Below, piece after piece: positions 42,308 to 49,529 of a stretch of DNA of 54,766 nucleotides. The translations under genes were made by a program, and so were the position numbers. The stretch is from NCBI GenBank assembly GCA_947626175.1, contig CANQRE010000001.1, positions 1 to 54,766 on the forward strand. The letters run 5' to 3'. Position 1 is the stretch's first letter; every line of letters begins with the position of its first letter. A model generated the notes under the pieces. It had not been told where the DNA came from. It did no database searches and worked only from the letters and a program-made list of their open reading frames with translations. Source of the DNA: an uncultured Clostridia bacterium (lineage in GTDB: Bacteria; Bacillota; Clostridia; Christensenellales; UBA1242).

Positions 42308-42550
42308 TTATCGGATGAGCTAGAAAATTTTTAAACTTTCTTTTAAAAATTTGCGGGGCCAAATTTTGTTTAAAGAGCAAATATATTAAAGGGGTAACGT
42401 ATAGTAAAACTCTGGAATGGAGTTCTCTCTGCAATTAAGACAAAGAAACAAGCATTATGCTTTTGTTTCTTTTCCTTTTTTTGAAATTATCTTACCATTC
42501 CACCTCTTGTCAAGCACCTTTCACGGCATAAAGTTAGCCACTATATGATT
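42308..42550. other. Intergenic gap after the MazG gene
   Basis: About 240 bases without a gene. It holds a terminator at 42442-42476 and otherwise AT-rich sequence. A serine-recombinase attachment site might lie here or near 43250, but no core can be recognised from one end only. Confidence 0.5.
42442..42476. terminator. Intrinsic terminator of the three-gene operon
   Basis: AAAGAAACA (42442-42450) with AGCAT pairs with the matching arm ATGCT...TTGTTTCTTT (to 42472), then T and C-rich tail. It could also end the leftward gene at 42551. Confidence 0.7.
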
Positions 42551-43231
42551 TTATGATTTTATAAGACTATCGAAGAATTGATAGAACTCATTAAATCTTT
42601 TTACTAAATCATCTAAAAAAATCTTAATTGGTTTTGCTTTGTAGTTGAATTTATGCGACTCGTCATCACGTAGTCTTATAACGGAAATACTAGGCTCTCT
42701 ATCGAACCCTTCAAATTGACAATCAATAATAGAATGTTTGTCGGCATTATCAAGATTGTTTAATAATTCTAGGAAATATTTATGGTCATCAAACTCTTTA
42801 AGTTCTATTTCATTATTTAAATATTGACCTATTGATTCAGGAGGATTGTTGTTTTTTCGAAATTTTTGTTTTGCTACTGAATAAAGAGTTAGACAATCTT
42901 TAACAACTTTACTTAAACCCGCTATGAATTCTTCTTTTGAATATTGACTATTAATTAATGTTTTCTGCCATATCTGATGTTTTTGTGTTGTTTCAATAAC
43001 ACTCAATGCAGTTGAAGTGTCAATAGATGGTTCATCAATTAACAGTTTCGTCTCTGACCACAATATTTTTATTTTATCATTTAAATATATCATACGACTT
43101 ACAATACCAAAATGTTTAAGTTCGAAATTAAAAAATGTATTGTATTTATCGTCTTTATATTTATCTGGTAAAAACCTCGCATTATATGTCTGCCCACCAT
43201 CTATCGAGTCAATTATTTTTATTATTTCCAA
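42551..43231 (-). CDS. Hypothetical protein (possible HEPN/Abi-like)
   Basis: The 226-residue protein is unknown to me. It is soluble and largely helical in the second half. The segment LLNNLDNADKHSII (about 158-171) resembles the L-x-N-x-DKH motif frequent in uncharacterised bacterial proteins, sometimes linked to abortive-infection-like loci, but this is weak. The start is TTG at 43231-43229 with AAGGGGG before it. It lies directly downstream of the recombinase on the same strand, so it may be element cargo. An acidic-aromatic C-terminus (FNEFYQFFDSL) is notable. Confidence 0.6.
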   Translation of the reverse strand: MEIIKIIDSIDGGQTYNARFLPDKYKDDKYNTFFNFELKHFGIVSRMIYLNDKIKILWSETKLLIDEPSIDTSTALSVIETTQKHQIWQKTLINSQYSKEEFIAGLSKVVKDCLTLYSVAKQKFRKNNNPPESIGQYLNNEIELKEFDDHKYFLELLNNLDNADKHSIIDCQFEGFDREPSISVIRLRDDESHKFNYKAKPIKIFLDDLVKRFNEFYQFFDSLIKS

Positions 43232-43248
43232 AATACCCCCTTAAAACA

Positions 43249-43279
43249 AAAACCTAAACCGGGGTTCGATTTAGGTTTT
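43249..43279. terminator. Terminator overlapping the recombinase stop codon
   Basis: AAAACCTAAA (43249-43258) pairs perfectly with TTTAGGTTTT (43270-43279) around an 11-base loop. It is symmetric enough to work in both directions and separates the recombinase from the gene at 42551. Confidence 0.8.
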
Positions 43280-44812
43280 GATTGGCGGACTGCTAGGGTC
43301 TTTATACGCACCCTTTTTAATATTATTAACAGCCATTTCTGGCTGTTTTATTTCGCCCTCAACTTCTTCTATATTATCAGGTTTTGTTTTATTTGTCAAA
43401 TGCTTTTCGGTGAAGTTATAGGTTATAACTATTTTGTCATGATAAACAATAATTTCTCTAATAAAGAATCTTGTTATCATTTTGCGGATTTCCATATTTG
43501 CAATATCTCCACAAACTGTTTGCCTGAAATAATCTTTTATCAGTTCCGGAGTTAGATAAGAGTAATTTCTTTGTTTTGCTTGTTCTATATCAAAATCCAA
43601 CTGCATGATCTGATTTTCCAATTCTTTCAGTCTTATCTTTGTTTGCTCTGTAATTATTCCTTGCTCAATAGCTGAAATTAAATTGTTTGATGCCTTTAAT
43701 GCTTCACTGCGTTTTTTCTCAAGTGATTTTATTGTTGCGTTGCTTTCATTGTTTGATTGATGAAATTTACATAAATCTTTTATCAAGTTGTCTATCTCAT
43801 TGTTATCGTAAATCATCTCCCATGTTTTTTGAAATATTATGTTTTCTAAATATTCTTTTGTTATTGAAGCTGTTTGACATTGATGTTTTTGCCTTCGTTT
43901 CGACAAGCAAGAATAGTAGTGATATTCCGTTCCCCATCTATTGATTGATTTTACTCCAACCATAAATTCTTTACAATCTCCACAAATAAGTTTGCCAGAT
44001 AATACATAATTGTATCTTTCTTTTTTGCTGCCGGGTTTATGCTTATTTGAATTTCTTATTGCTTGAACGGTTTGCCAAGTTTTTTCATCAATAATTGCTG
44101 GATAAATGTTTGTATAAATTTTCTCACCATGCTGGACTATGCCGATATATTTTGTATTTTCCAAAATCTTGTAAACTCGCTTGTCATCAATATAATGTCC
44201 TCGTTTTGTTCTTATGCCTCTGTCTATTAAGTTTTTAGCAATATTTTTCCCTGTTTCGCCATTTGCAAAGCGAGTAAAAATTTCTTTTACAATTAAAGCT
44301 TCGCTTTCGTCTATTATGTTTTTCTTATCAACAACTTTGTAGCCAAATATTTGAAATCCACCTGTATATTGTCCTTTCAAATAACTTTCATTTAGTCCTC
44401 TATGAACTTTTTGTGAAAGCTCTGCTGAATAATATTGATTCATGCCTTCAAGTAAGCTTTCAAGTATAATTCCTTCTGGTGTGTCAGGTATGTTTTCCAT
44501 AGCTGATATAACTTTAACTCCATTGTTGTTTAGAGTGTGCTTGTGGATTGTTGTTTCATATTTGTTTCGTGAAAATCTATCTAACTTATAAACTAACACA
44601 TAATCCCATTGTCTTTTATTGCTATCCTTAATCATGCGTTGAAAATCTGGTCGCAAGTCATTTGTTCCTGTCATCGCACGATCAATGTAAGTATCCACAA
44701 CTAAAATATCATTATTTTTTGCAAAATCTTGACAAACTCTTAATTGTCCTTCAATAGATTGTTCTGTTTGACTATCACTTGAATATCTTGCGTAAATAAC
44801 TGCTGTTTTCAT
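43271..44812 (-). CDS. Large serine recombinase (site-specific integrase)
   Basis: The 513-residue protein has an N-terminal resolvase/invertase catalytic domain beginning YARYSSDSQTEQSIEGQL (catalytic serine at about 10-11) with later YKLDRFSRN. It continues with a recombinase domain, a zinc-ribbon (CGDCKEF...YYSCLSKRRQKHQC), and a coiled-coil motif around 355-415. This is the large serine recombinase architecture used by phages and integrative elements for integration and excision. AAAGGAGG precedes the ATG. Only one end of the element is in the window. The C-terminal tail (KKGAYKDPSSPPIKT) looks unlike the rest and may have been altered by an integration event at or near the stop codon. 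Confidence 0.93.
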   Translation of the reverse strand: MKTAVIYARYSSDSQTEQSIEGQLRVCQDFAKNNDILVVDTYIDRAMTGTNDLRPDFQRMIKDSNKRQWDYVLVYKLDRFSRNKYETTIHKHTLNNNGVKVISAMENIPDTPEGIILESLLEGMNQYYSAELSQKVHRGLNESYLKGQYTGGFQIFGYKVVDKKNIIDESEALIVKEIFTRFANGETGKNIAKNLIDRGIRTKRGHYIDDKRVYKILENTKYIGIVQHGEKIYTNIYPAIIDEKTWQTVQAIRNSNKHKPGSKKERYNYVLSGKLICGDCKEFMVGVKSINRWGTEYHYYSCLSKRRQKHQCQTASITKEYLENIIFQKTWEMIYDNNEIDNLIKDLCKFHQSNNESNATIKSLEKKRSEALKASNNLISAIEQGIITEQTKIRLKELENQIMQLDFDIEQAKQRNYSYLTPELIKDYFRQTVCGDIANMEIRKMITRFFIREIIVYHDKIVITYNFTEKHLTNKTKPDNIEEVEGEIKQPEMAVNNIKKGAYKDPSSPPIKT

Positions 44813-44875
44813 ATTATTTTGTGCCTCCTTTTACAATTTTTAAATTTACTACATTTTTTGGATTGAAAACAGAAA

Positions 44876-44945
44876 GTTTACCCAAACTTGAGCCAAACTT
44901 TACCCAAGTTTTCCTAAACTTTACCCAAACTTTTTCTAAACTTAA
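44876..44945 (-). repeat. TTGGGTAAA iteron array A, upstream of the recombinase
   Basis: Reading on the minus strand there are four copies of TTGGGTAAA or close variants (TTGGCTCAA), each with AGTTT-like flanks, in about 70 bases, at 65-130 bases upstream of the recombinase start. The spacing is about 16-21 bases. It may be a regulator-binding or replication iteron site. Confidence 0.65.
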
Positions 44946-45064
44946 CATACATACAAACTCCTTTTTTTATCGAATTTTTTTCGATACTTCTTGACTATCA
45001 AAATGGGACAGACATATCAAAGAAATAGAAAAAAATATTGTCTTTATAATTTTTTAATTTTTGT

Positions 45065-45076
45065 TTGCTCGAGCAA
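45065..45076. promoter_or_regulatory. 12-bp palindrome TTGCTCGAGCAA
   Basis: A perfect palindrome in the regulatory region between the divergent recombinase and the small genes, followed by a hairpin GGAGC...GCTCC (about 45098-45117). A candidate repressor operator. Confidence 0.4.
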
Positions 45077-45166
45077 CATTTTTTTCCTTTGAGATGGATG
45101 GAGCATTTTGATACGCTCCTAAACGAAAAAAAAGATAAGGCCAAAAAGGAAAAAAGGAGTTTGTTA

Positions 45167-45253
45167 AGTTTGGGTAAATTTGGGGTTTTGTTGGGGTTTT
45201 CTTTGGGTAAACTTGTTTTTATTTTGGGTTTTGTTGGGGTAAAGTTTCTGTTA
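45167..45253 (+). repeat. TTGGGTAAA iteron array B
   Basis: Degenerate TTTGGGTAAA units and TTTTGTTGGGGT units on the plus strand, in inverted orientation relative to array A. Its last 28 bases recur almost unchanged in array C. A frame reading through it (69 codons from 45065) gives Leu/Gly/Phe low complexity and has no ribosome site, so it is not a gene. Confidence 0.65.
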
Positions 45254-45302
45254 AAGTTTTCTTATTTGTTGTAAAGTTAAGGCATCAAGACGGAGGCAAA
45301 TT

Positions 45303-45482
45303 ATGTGTAAGAAAACTGAAAAAGAAAAAGAGATCTTAACAATAGGTGCACCAAAGATTTCTGCTCTTTCAAAGAACGATTACAACACTTTTATCTCTTG
45401 TCTTGAGTTCCAAATTAGAGAGTTTTATAAGGAAAAAGAAAAGAAAGTTGAAAATAATTCTTCAACTGACAAAAAAGGATAA
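45303..45482 (+). CDS. Small element protein, 59 residues
   Basis: An ATG at 45303 with an excellent GGAGG site opens 59 codons. The product starts MCKKTEKEKEILTIGAPKIS and ends in a charged tail. The middle segment ALSKNDYNTFISCLEFQIREFY is helical. I do not recognise it. Ribosome site and position as first gene of the element's right-ward cluster support it as a real small gene, possibly a regulator. Confidence 0.55.
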   Translation: MCKKTEKEKEILTIGAPKISALSKNDYNTFISCLEFQIREFYKEKEKKVENNSSTDKKG

Positions 45483-45622
45483 AAGAAGTCATATTATTCG
45501 GCATAAAATTACACTTTTCTAATTGACTTTGTGTTAAAATTTTAGTGTAAAATTTTAAAGAAAAATCCGATTTAGCTTTCCTACTAATTTTCTAATTTCA
45601 CAACTTGATTTTAGGAGGTAAT

Positions 45623-45943
45623 ATGAAAAGTTTTTCGAGTATAAGAGAAGATTTAAAAGACATAAGATATTACTATATGAGAAAAGAAGATTTTGATAAG
45701 GCTTTTTCGACTACCGGTGAAAATATCATTTTGAAAAAAGTCCATCAATATCACGAGGTCATGAAGCAAGCCTCTCCTAAATTGTATGATTTGTATATCT
45801 CGCTTTATATAAACTGCCATACACAAGAATCGCTTTCTGATAAGTTAGGCTTTACCCCTGAATATATACAAATGTTGAATAAGCAGTTATTGAAATACTT
45901 GCAATCTCAACTTATTACAAATGAACGGGAGTGTGCATCATGA
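45623..45943 (+). CDS. Small HTH/sigma-like regulator
   Basis: 106 residues from the ATG at 45623 with a perfect AGGAGG site; a TTG start 18 bases upstream is rejected. The C-terminal half reads LYISLYINCHTQESLSDKLGFTPEYIQMLNKQLLKYL, resembling a sigma-70 region 4 or phage-regulator helix-turn-helix (TQESLSDKLG then a recognition helix). It overlaps the next gene by four bases (ATGA). Probably an element transcription regulator. Confidence 0.6.
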   Translation: MKSFSSIREDLKDIRYYYMRKEDFDKAFSTTGENIILKKVHQYHEVMKQASPKLYDLYISLYINCHTQESLSDKLGFTPEYIQMLNKQLLKYLQSQLITNERECAS

Positions 45944-46185
45944 AAGAGTTAAGTAATTTGTTAAATGATGCTGTCAATGTTTACAGAACAAGAAAATATA
46001 TTGTTAAGCAAATTTTGGTAATTCGTGAAAGTCCAACAGAGCAAAATATTTTGTTTAGTGAAGATACTTTTTATAAACGAACAAAAACACGAGATAAGGA
46101 ATACAATATCATTTTCAAAGATAAAGACAACCTTGATGGCAAGCGTCTTCCTTCAACTTCATATAGTCGGCGTTATGTAAATTAA
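45940..46185 (+). CDS. Small element protein, hypothetical
   Basis: 81 residues starting at 45940 (ATGA overlap with the previous gene), with GGGAG upstream. It begins MKELSNLLNDAVNVYRTRKYIVKQI, a helix, and ends in a basic, tyrosine-rich segment. No recognised domain. Translational coupling with the HTH-like gene suggests a joint regulatory role. Confidence 0.55.
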   Translation: MKELSNLLNDAVNVYRTRKYIVKQILVIRESPTEQNILFSEDTFYKRTKTRDKEYNIIFKDKDNLDGKRLPSTSYSRRYVN

Positions 46186-46189
46186 AATT

Positions 46190-46216
46190 CCAGAGCTTAA
46201 TTGCTCTGGTTTTTTT
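46190..46216 (+). terminator. Intrinsic terminator
   Basis: CCAGAGC (46190-46196), loop, GCTCTGG (46203-46209), seven T residues. It separates the regulators from the later genes. Confidence 0.92.
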
Positions 46217-46239
46217 GTTTCATATCAAAATTTTTGTTG

Positions 46240-46333
46240 GGATAAAGTTTGGGTTTTGTTGGGATTTTGTTTTGTTTTCTTTTGAAAAATTTGGGTTTTG
46301 TTTGGGTTTTGTTGGGGTAAAGTTTCTGGTAAT
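46240..46333 (+). repeat. TTGGGTAAA iteron array C
   Basis: Repeats of GGGTTTTGTTGGG and TTTGGGTTTTG units, ending in the same 28-base stretch (46302-46329 approximately) as array B, with one or two differences. It follows the terminator at 46190 and sits upstream of the next gene cluster. Confidence 0.65.
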
Positions 46334-46570
46334 AAAGCACAAATTTTTATATACTTTTCGTGTAATCAATGGCAAGGCAAAGAAAATGGCGAATGTCTTT
46401 TGCGTGAAATTTCGTAAAGGTGGCCACCTACACAAAACATCGCACAAGAACGAGTTGTTTTAAGAAAGCCCTTGCTTATGATTGCAAAATTACAACTTAA
46501 TATTTTTGTTTTTCGCTGGGTCATCGGCAAATACACGGACACAAAATCTTAATTAAAAAAGGAGAATAAA

Positions 46571-46831
46571 ATGGCTAAAAGTAAAAAGGAAAGACGCTGG
46601 TTAGTTCCTAACAAAAGAGCTAAAGGTTATGCTGAAGAACGCCATGCCAAAGTTCACCAAAGGGGTCAAAAAAATGGTCATGAGTTAACCCCTTTTGAAT
46701 CGGGAGTGAGAACGGGCTATCTTCAATGCCAAAGTGATCATGCTGGGCTTTACAGATTTAAGAAAGCTTTAAGCGAGGGTAAATCAAAAGCTGAAGCAAA
46801 AAGATACTCAAAGCAAATTGGTAGCAAGTAA
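46571..46831 (+). CDS. Small basic protein, hypothetical
   Basis: 86 residues, very rich in K and R, starting MAKSKKERRWLVPNKRAKGYAEER. A conserved-looking middle is TPFESGVRTGYLQCQSDHAGLYRFKKALSEG. AAAGGAG precedes the ATG. It could bind nucleic acid. It sits immediately upstream of the putative ssDNA-binding protein, 62 bases apart, and may be co-transcribed with the following genes. Confidence 0.65.
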   Translation: MAKSKKERRWLVPNKRAKGYAEERHAKVHQRGQKNGHELTPFESGVRTGYLQCQSDHAGLYRFKKALSEGKSKAEAKRYSKQIGSK

Positions 46832-46893
46832 AAAGGTTTGCTAACACCTAAAAAGTAAGCAAAAAATCTAATTTATTAAAAGGAAATATAAAA

Positions 46894-47307
46894 ATGGAAG
46901 AAAAGAAAACACAAAAAACTGCAAATGCAGTAGCAGAAACAAAAAATGTTCTTTATGTAGAACGCGAAAATTTTAAAGGTAATGATGGAAAAGACTATTG
47001 GGCATATATTGTCAGAGGCAATATTAGAGGTCGTGAAGTTAAAGTTGACTTCACACCAAAAGACAAAGGTGGATATGAGCCACTTGATATAGTTTTTGAT
47101 GTTTCTCCAAAAGCCGAATTGATTATGAGTGAGGAAAAAATGGTTGATTCAACAACAGGAAAAGTTACAAAATTCACTTCTTATAAAGTTTTGACTGTTG
47201 ATGAAGATGGAATTCCTTATGAATGTTCGATTAAGCCATCAAGAGATAGTGATAAAGCACTATTGAAAATGCTCATGAACTCCATCAATGTAAAAAATAA
47301 CAAATAA
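46894..47307 (+). CDS. Putative single-stranded DNA-binding protein (OB-like)
   Basis: The 137-residue protein has an N-terminal linker, then a beta-rich core with alternating hydrophobic strands: YWAYIVRGNIRGREVKVDFTPKD, DIVFDVSPKAELIMSEEKM, and KFTSYKVLTVDEDGIPYECSIKPSRDSDKALL. The layout is like the OB-fold gene V/ssDNA-binding proteins of filamentous phages, but I infer this from strand pattern and position, not from a clear motif. AAAGGA precedes the start. Next gene is 14 bases away. Confidence 0.5.
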   Translation: MEEKKTQKTANAVAETKNVLYVERENFKGNDGKDYWAYIVRGNIRGREVKVDFTPKDKGGYEPLDIVFDVSPKAELIMSEEKMVDSTTGKVTKFTSYKVLTVDEDGIPYECSIKPSRDSDKALLKMLMNSINVKNNK

Positions 47308-47321
47308 AAAGGAGAATTTTA

Positions 47322-48176
47322 ATGAGTTACAATTATAATTCTAAAATGGCTTGGTGGAAAATTGCGTTGATTGCCCTTGCCGTTATCCTTATTGTTGGTG
47401 CTTTGGCTAGTTTAATTACCAGCCTTGTCATTAACAGAGATGATGCACAAGAGGGTCAACTCTCCACAAAGGCTTATAGTGTTGGTGGGCTGAACGAAGA
47501 TGGGACTTATTTGGATACAAGAGGCAGCATTTACACAAAAGATCTTTTTAAGTGTGCTGACTTAAAGTGTTCTTTGGTTTTTGATCATAATATTTCTTAT
47601 AAAGTTTTCTTCTATGATGGAAATGAAAATTTTATGTCTTCAACTACTGCTTTGGCCGGCAATTACAGTGATGTTCCCTATGGTGCATCTTATTGTAGAA
47701 TAGTTATAACTCCTGATTCTGACCAAAATATTAAATGGTATGAAGTAAAGGGTTATGCTAAACAGCTGACAGTTGAATACAATTCAAACGCAAAGATAAC
47801 TCCTATAAAAAATGTGTTAAACTATGAGTGTGAAGATGGCACTGATTTTTACTATGACTATGAAACTCCACAAACGCAAAGTGGAAGTCAATATAAGGCT
47901 TCAAAACCTATTGCAGTTGAAGAATATACTAAAATTGTGATTTCTACAAAGGTAAAATGTTATATTCTTTATGGCGACAAAGATGGTCATAAATGCACCT
48001 CATATCGTATGGTTAGTGTTGGGCAAAATGACACTTATGTAGAGGGTCAAAACACTTTTGCCGATTTTAACACATATACTTTTGATATTCCAGAAGGTGC
48101 TGCATATTTCCGCGTCGTATGTTCTCAATCTGCTTATAGTTATGGTTATATTTCAGGTTTGTATCTAACTAAATAA
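47322..48176 (+). CDS. Membrane-anchored beta-rich protein
   Basis: The 284-residue protein has an N-terminal signal-anchor (about 11-35: WWKIALIALAVILIVGALASLITSL) and an extracellular part that appears to hold two similar beta-sandwich domains. Both domains contain aromatic-rich strands and pairs like SYKVFFYDGNE/CYILYGDKDGH and ASYCRIVIT/AAYFRVVCS, a sign of internal duplication. Candidate virion or surface protein. AAAGGAG precedes the ATG. No known family recognised. Confidence 0.6.
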   Translation: MSYNYNSKMAWWKIALIALAVILIVGALASLITSLVINRDDAQEGQLSTKAYSVGGLNEDGTYLDTRGSIYTKDLFKCADLKCSLVFDHNISYKVFFYDGNENFMSSTTALAGNYSDVPYGASYCRIVITPDSDQNIKWYEVKGYAKQLTVEYNSNAKITPIKNVLNYECEDGTDFYYDYETPQTQSGSQYKASKPIAVEEYTKIVISTKVKCYILYGDKDGHKCTSYRMVSVGQNDTYVEGQNTFADFNTYTFDIPEGAAYFRVVCSQSAYSYGYISGLYLTK

Positions 48177-48205
48177 TGTGCTATAATTGATTTGTAGGTG
48201 AAAAT

Positions 48206-48943
48206 ATGAAGAATTTTCTAAAAATATTTATTTTAGTTATTTTAATTTTAGGAATTATCGGTGCTGGTGGTTATTTGGGCTATCATTATTTAGGTAACAA
48301 AAAGGAAAACAATGTTGATTTTTCTTCAATGACTTATGTTGCTCTTGGTGATAGCATAACAGCAGGTAGTCGGGGTAAATTATCCGGTGTATTCTCTGGT
48401 TATATGGATGCTCCATATTGCGAACTTGTAAAGGAAGAATTGGGTTTAAAAAGCGTTAAAAATTATGGGGTTAGCAACTCTACTATTGCAAGTGGTGATG
48501 GTTATGTTTCCCCTATGGTTGAACGCTATAATGAAATGGAAGATGCTGATATTGTTTCAGTTATGGGTGGAATAAATGATTATGGCAAGCCTGTTTCTCT
48601 TGGCACAATAAGTGATACAGAAACGACAACATTTTATGGTGCTTTGAACACCCTTGCAAAAGGTTTGAAAGAGAAATATTCAAATGCTTTCATTTTCTTT
48701 ATGACTCCTTTGTCTGTTCCTAACTTTGCTCCTCTTTTGCAAAAATATTGTCAAGCCATAAAAGAGGTTTGTGCTAGATACAGTATTTTGGTTTTAGACA
48801 CAAATTCTTTATGTGATTTTTCGCAAGAATATAACGCTGATGGTTATATTGGTGATGGTGTTCATCCATCAGAGGAATTTCATAAAAAAGTGCTTGCTCC
48901 TACAATTTCTAAATTTATTAAAAACAACTATAAAGCAAAATAA
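48206..48943 (+). CDS. Membrane-anchored SGNH/GDSL hydrolase
   Basis: The 245-residue protein has an N-terminal membrane anchor (about 5-27) and an SGNH hydrolase domain. Block I is LGDSIT with Ser50, the block III asparagine is in GGINDY (Asn124), and block V is DGVHP with Asp217 and His220. The triad and oxyanion residues are therefore complete. Such enzymes deacylate or deacetylate lipids and polysaccharides. Within this element it may modify the host envelope. AGGTG precedes the start. Confidence 0.88.
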   Translation: MKNFLKIFILVILILGIIGAGGYLGYHYLGNKKENNVDFSSMTYVALGDSITAGSRGKLSGVFSGYMDAPYCELVKEELGLKSVKNYGVSNSTIASGDGYVSPMVERYNEMEDADIVSVMGGINDYGKPVSLGTISDTETTTFYGALNTLAKGLKEKYSNAFIFFMTPLSVPNFAPLLQKYCQAIKEVCARYSILVLDTNSLCDFSQEYNADGYIGDGVHPSEEFHKKVLAPTISKFIKNNYKAK

Positions 48944-48966
48944 AAATCTTAATTATAGGTGGTATT

Positions 48967-49524
48967 ATGGCAAAAAAGAAGAATAGTAAATTTGCTACAA
49001 TATTATCACTTATGGTTATATTGGTGTTGGTGGTCGGATTTGTCGGTCTTCTAATATTCTTTACCGACAACTTCGACACTGACTTAAAGCAATTTTATTT
49101 AAGATGCGGCAACGACATAATTGTTGCAAATAGAGATGATTTCTCTATAAAAATGAATCAAGAATATAAGTTTGAAGTTGGCAGTGAGTTAGAGGATTTA
49201 GTTGGTGAAACAGATTATCTTGTTTCGGTTATTCCTAACATTACTTCAACAACGGTCTTTACTTTTAAAGTTGATGATCAACCTGTTGATTTTGAAAGTG
49301 TGCAAAGCTTAACAAAAGGGTTTGACATCAATGCTTATGATGGTTATTTCACCTTTAAAGCAACAAAAGATCTAAAAGATATTTTGCAAATGTATTATGG
49401 TGGTAAAACAATAACCGAATGCCCTACCTATGTTGATAGTAACTTATCATATATTTCATTGGTGGTGCAAAGTAAGAAAAGCGAAGATTTTATAAGGATA
49501 AATTTATTGTTAAAAAGTGAGTAA
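48967..49524 (+). CDS. Membrane-anchored hypothetical protein
   Basis: The 185-residue protein has one N-terminal membrane segment (about 10-33) with a basic start (MAKKKNSKF), then an acidic, beta-rich exported domain (FKVDDQPVDFESV, YFTFKATKDLKDIL). No known family. Same topology as its two upstream neighbours, so the four genes 47322-51032 make a run of exported or anchored proteins. AGGTGG precedes the start. Confidence 0.6.
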   Translation: MAKKKNSKFATILSLMVILVLVVGFVGLLIFFTDNFDTDLKQFYLRCGNDIIVANRDDFSIKMNQEYKFEVGSELEDLVGETDYLVSVIPNITSTTVFTFKVDDQPVDFESVQSLTKGFDINAYDGYFTFKATKDLKDILQMYYGGKTITECPTYVDSNLSYISLVVQSKKSEDFIRINLLLKSE

Positions 49525-49529
49525 TAAGT

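Noticed and set aside
45065..45274. 69-codon rightward frame
   Set aside because: It covers iteron array B, has no proper ribosome site, and gives Gly/Leu/Phe low complexity.
46215..46463. 82-codon rightward frame (and its leftward counterpart)
   Set aside because: It reads through iteron array C right after a terminator, starts at a TTG without a ribosome site, and is compositionally biased.
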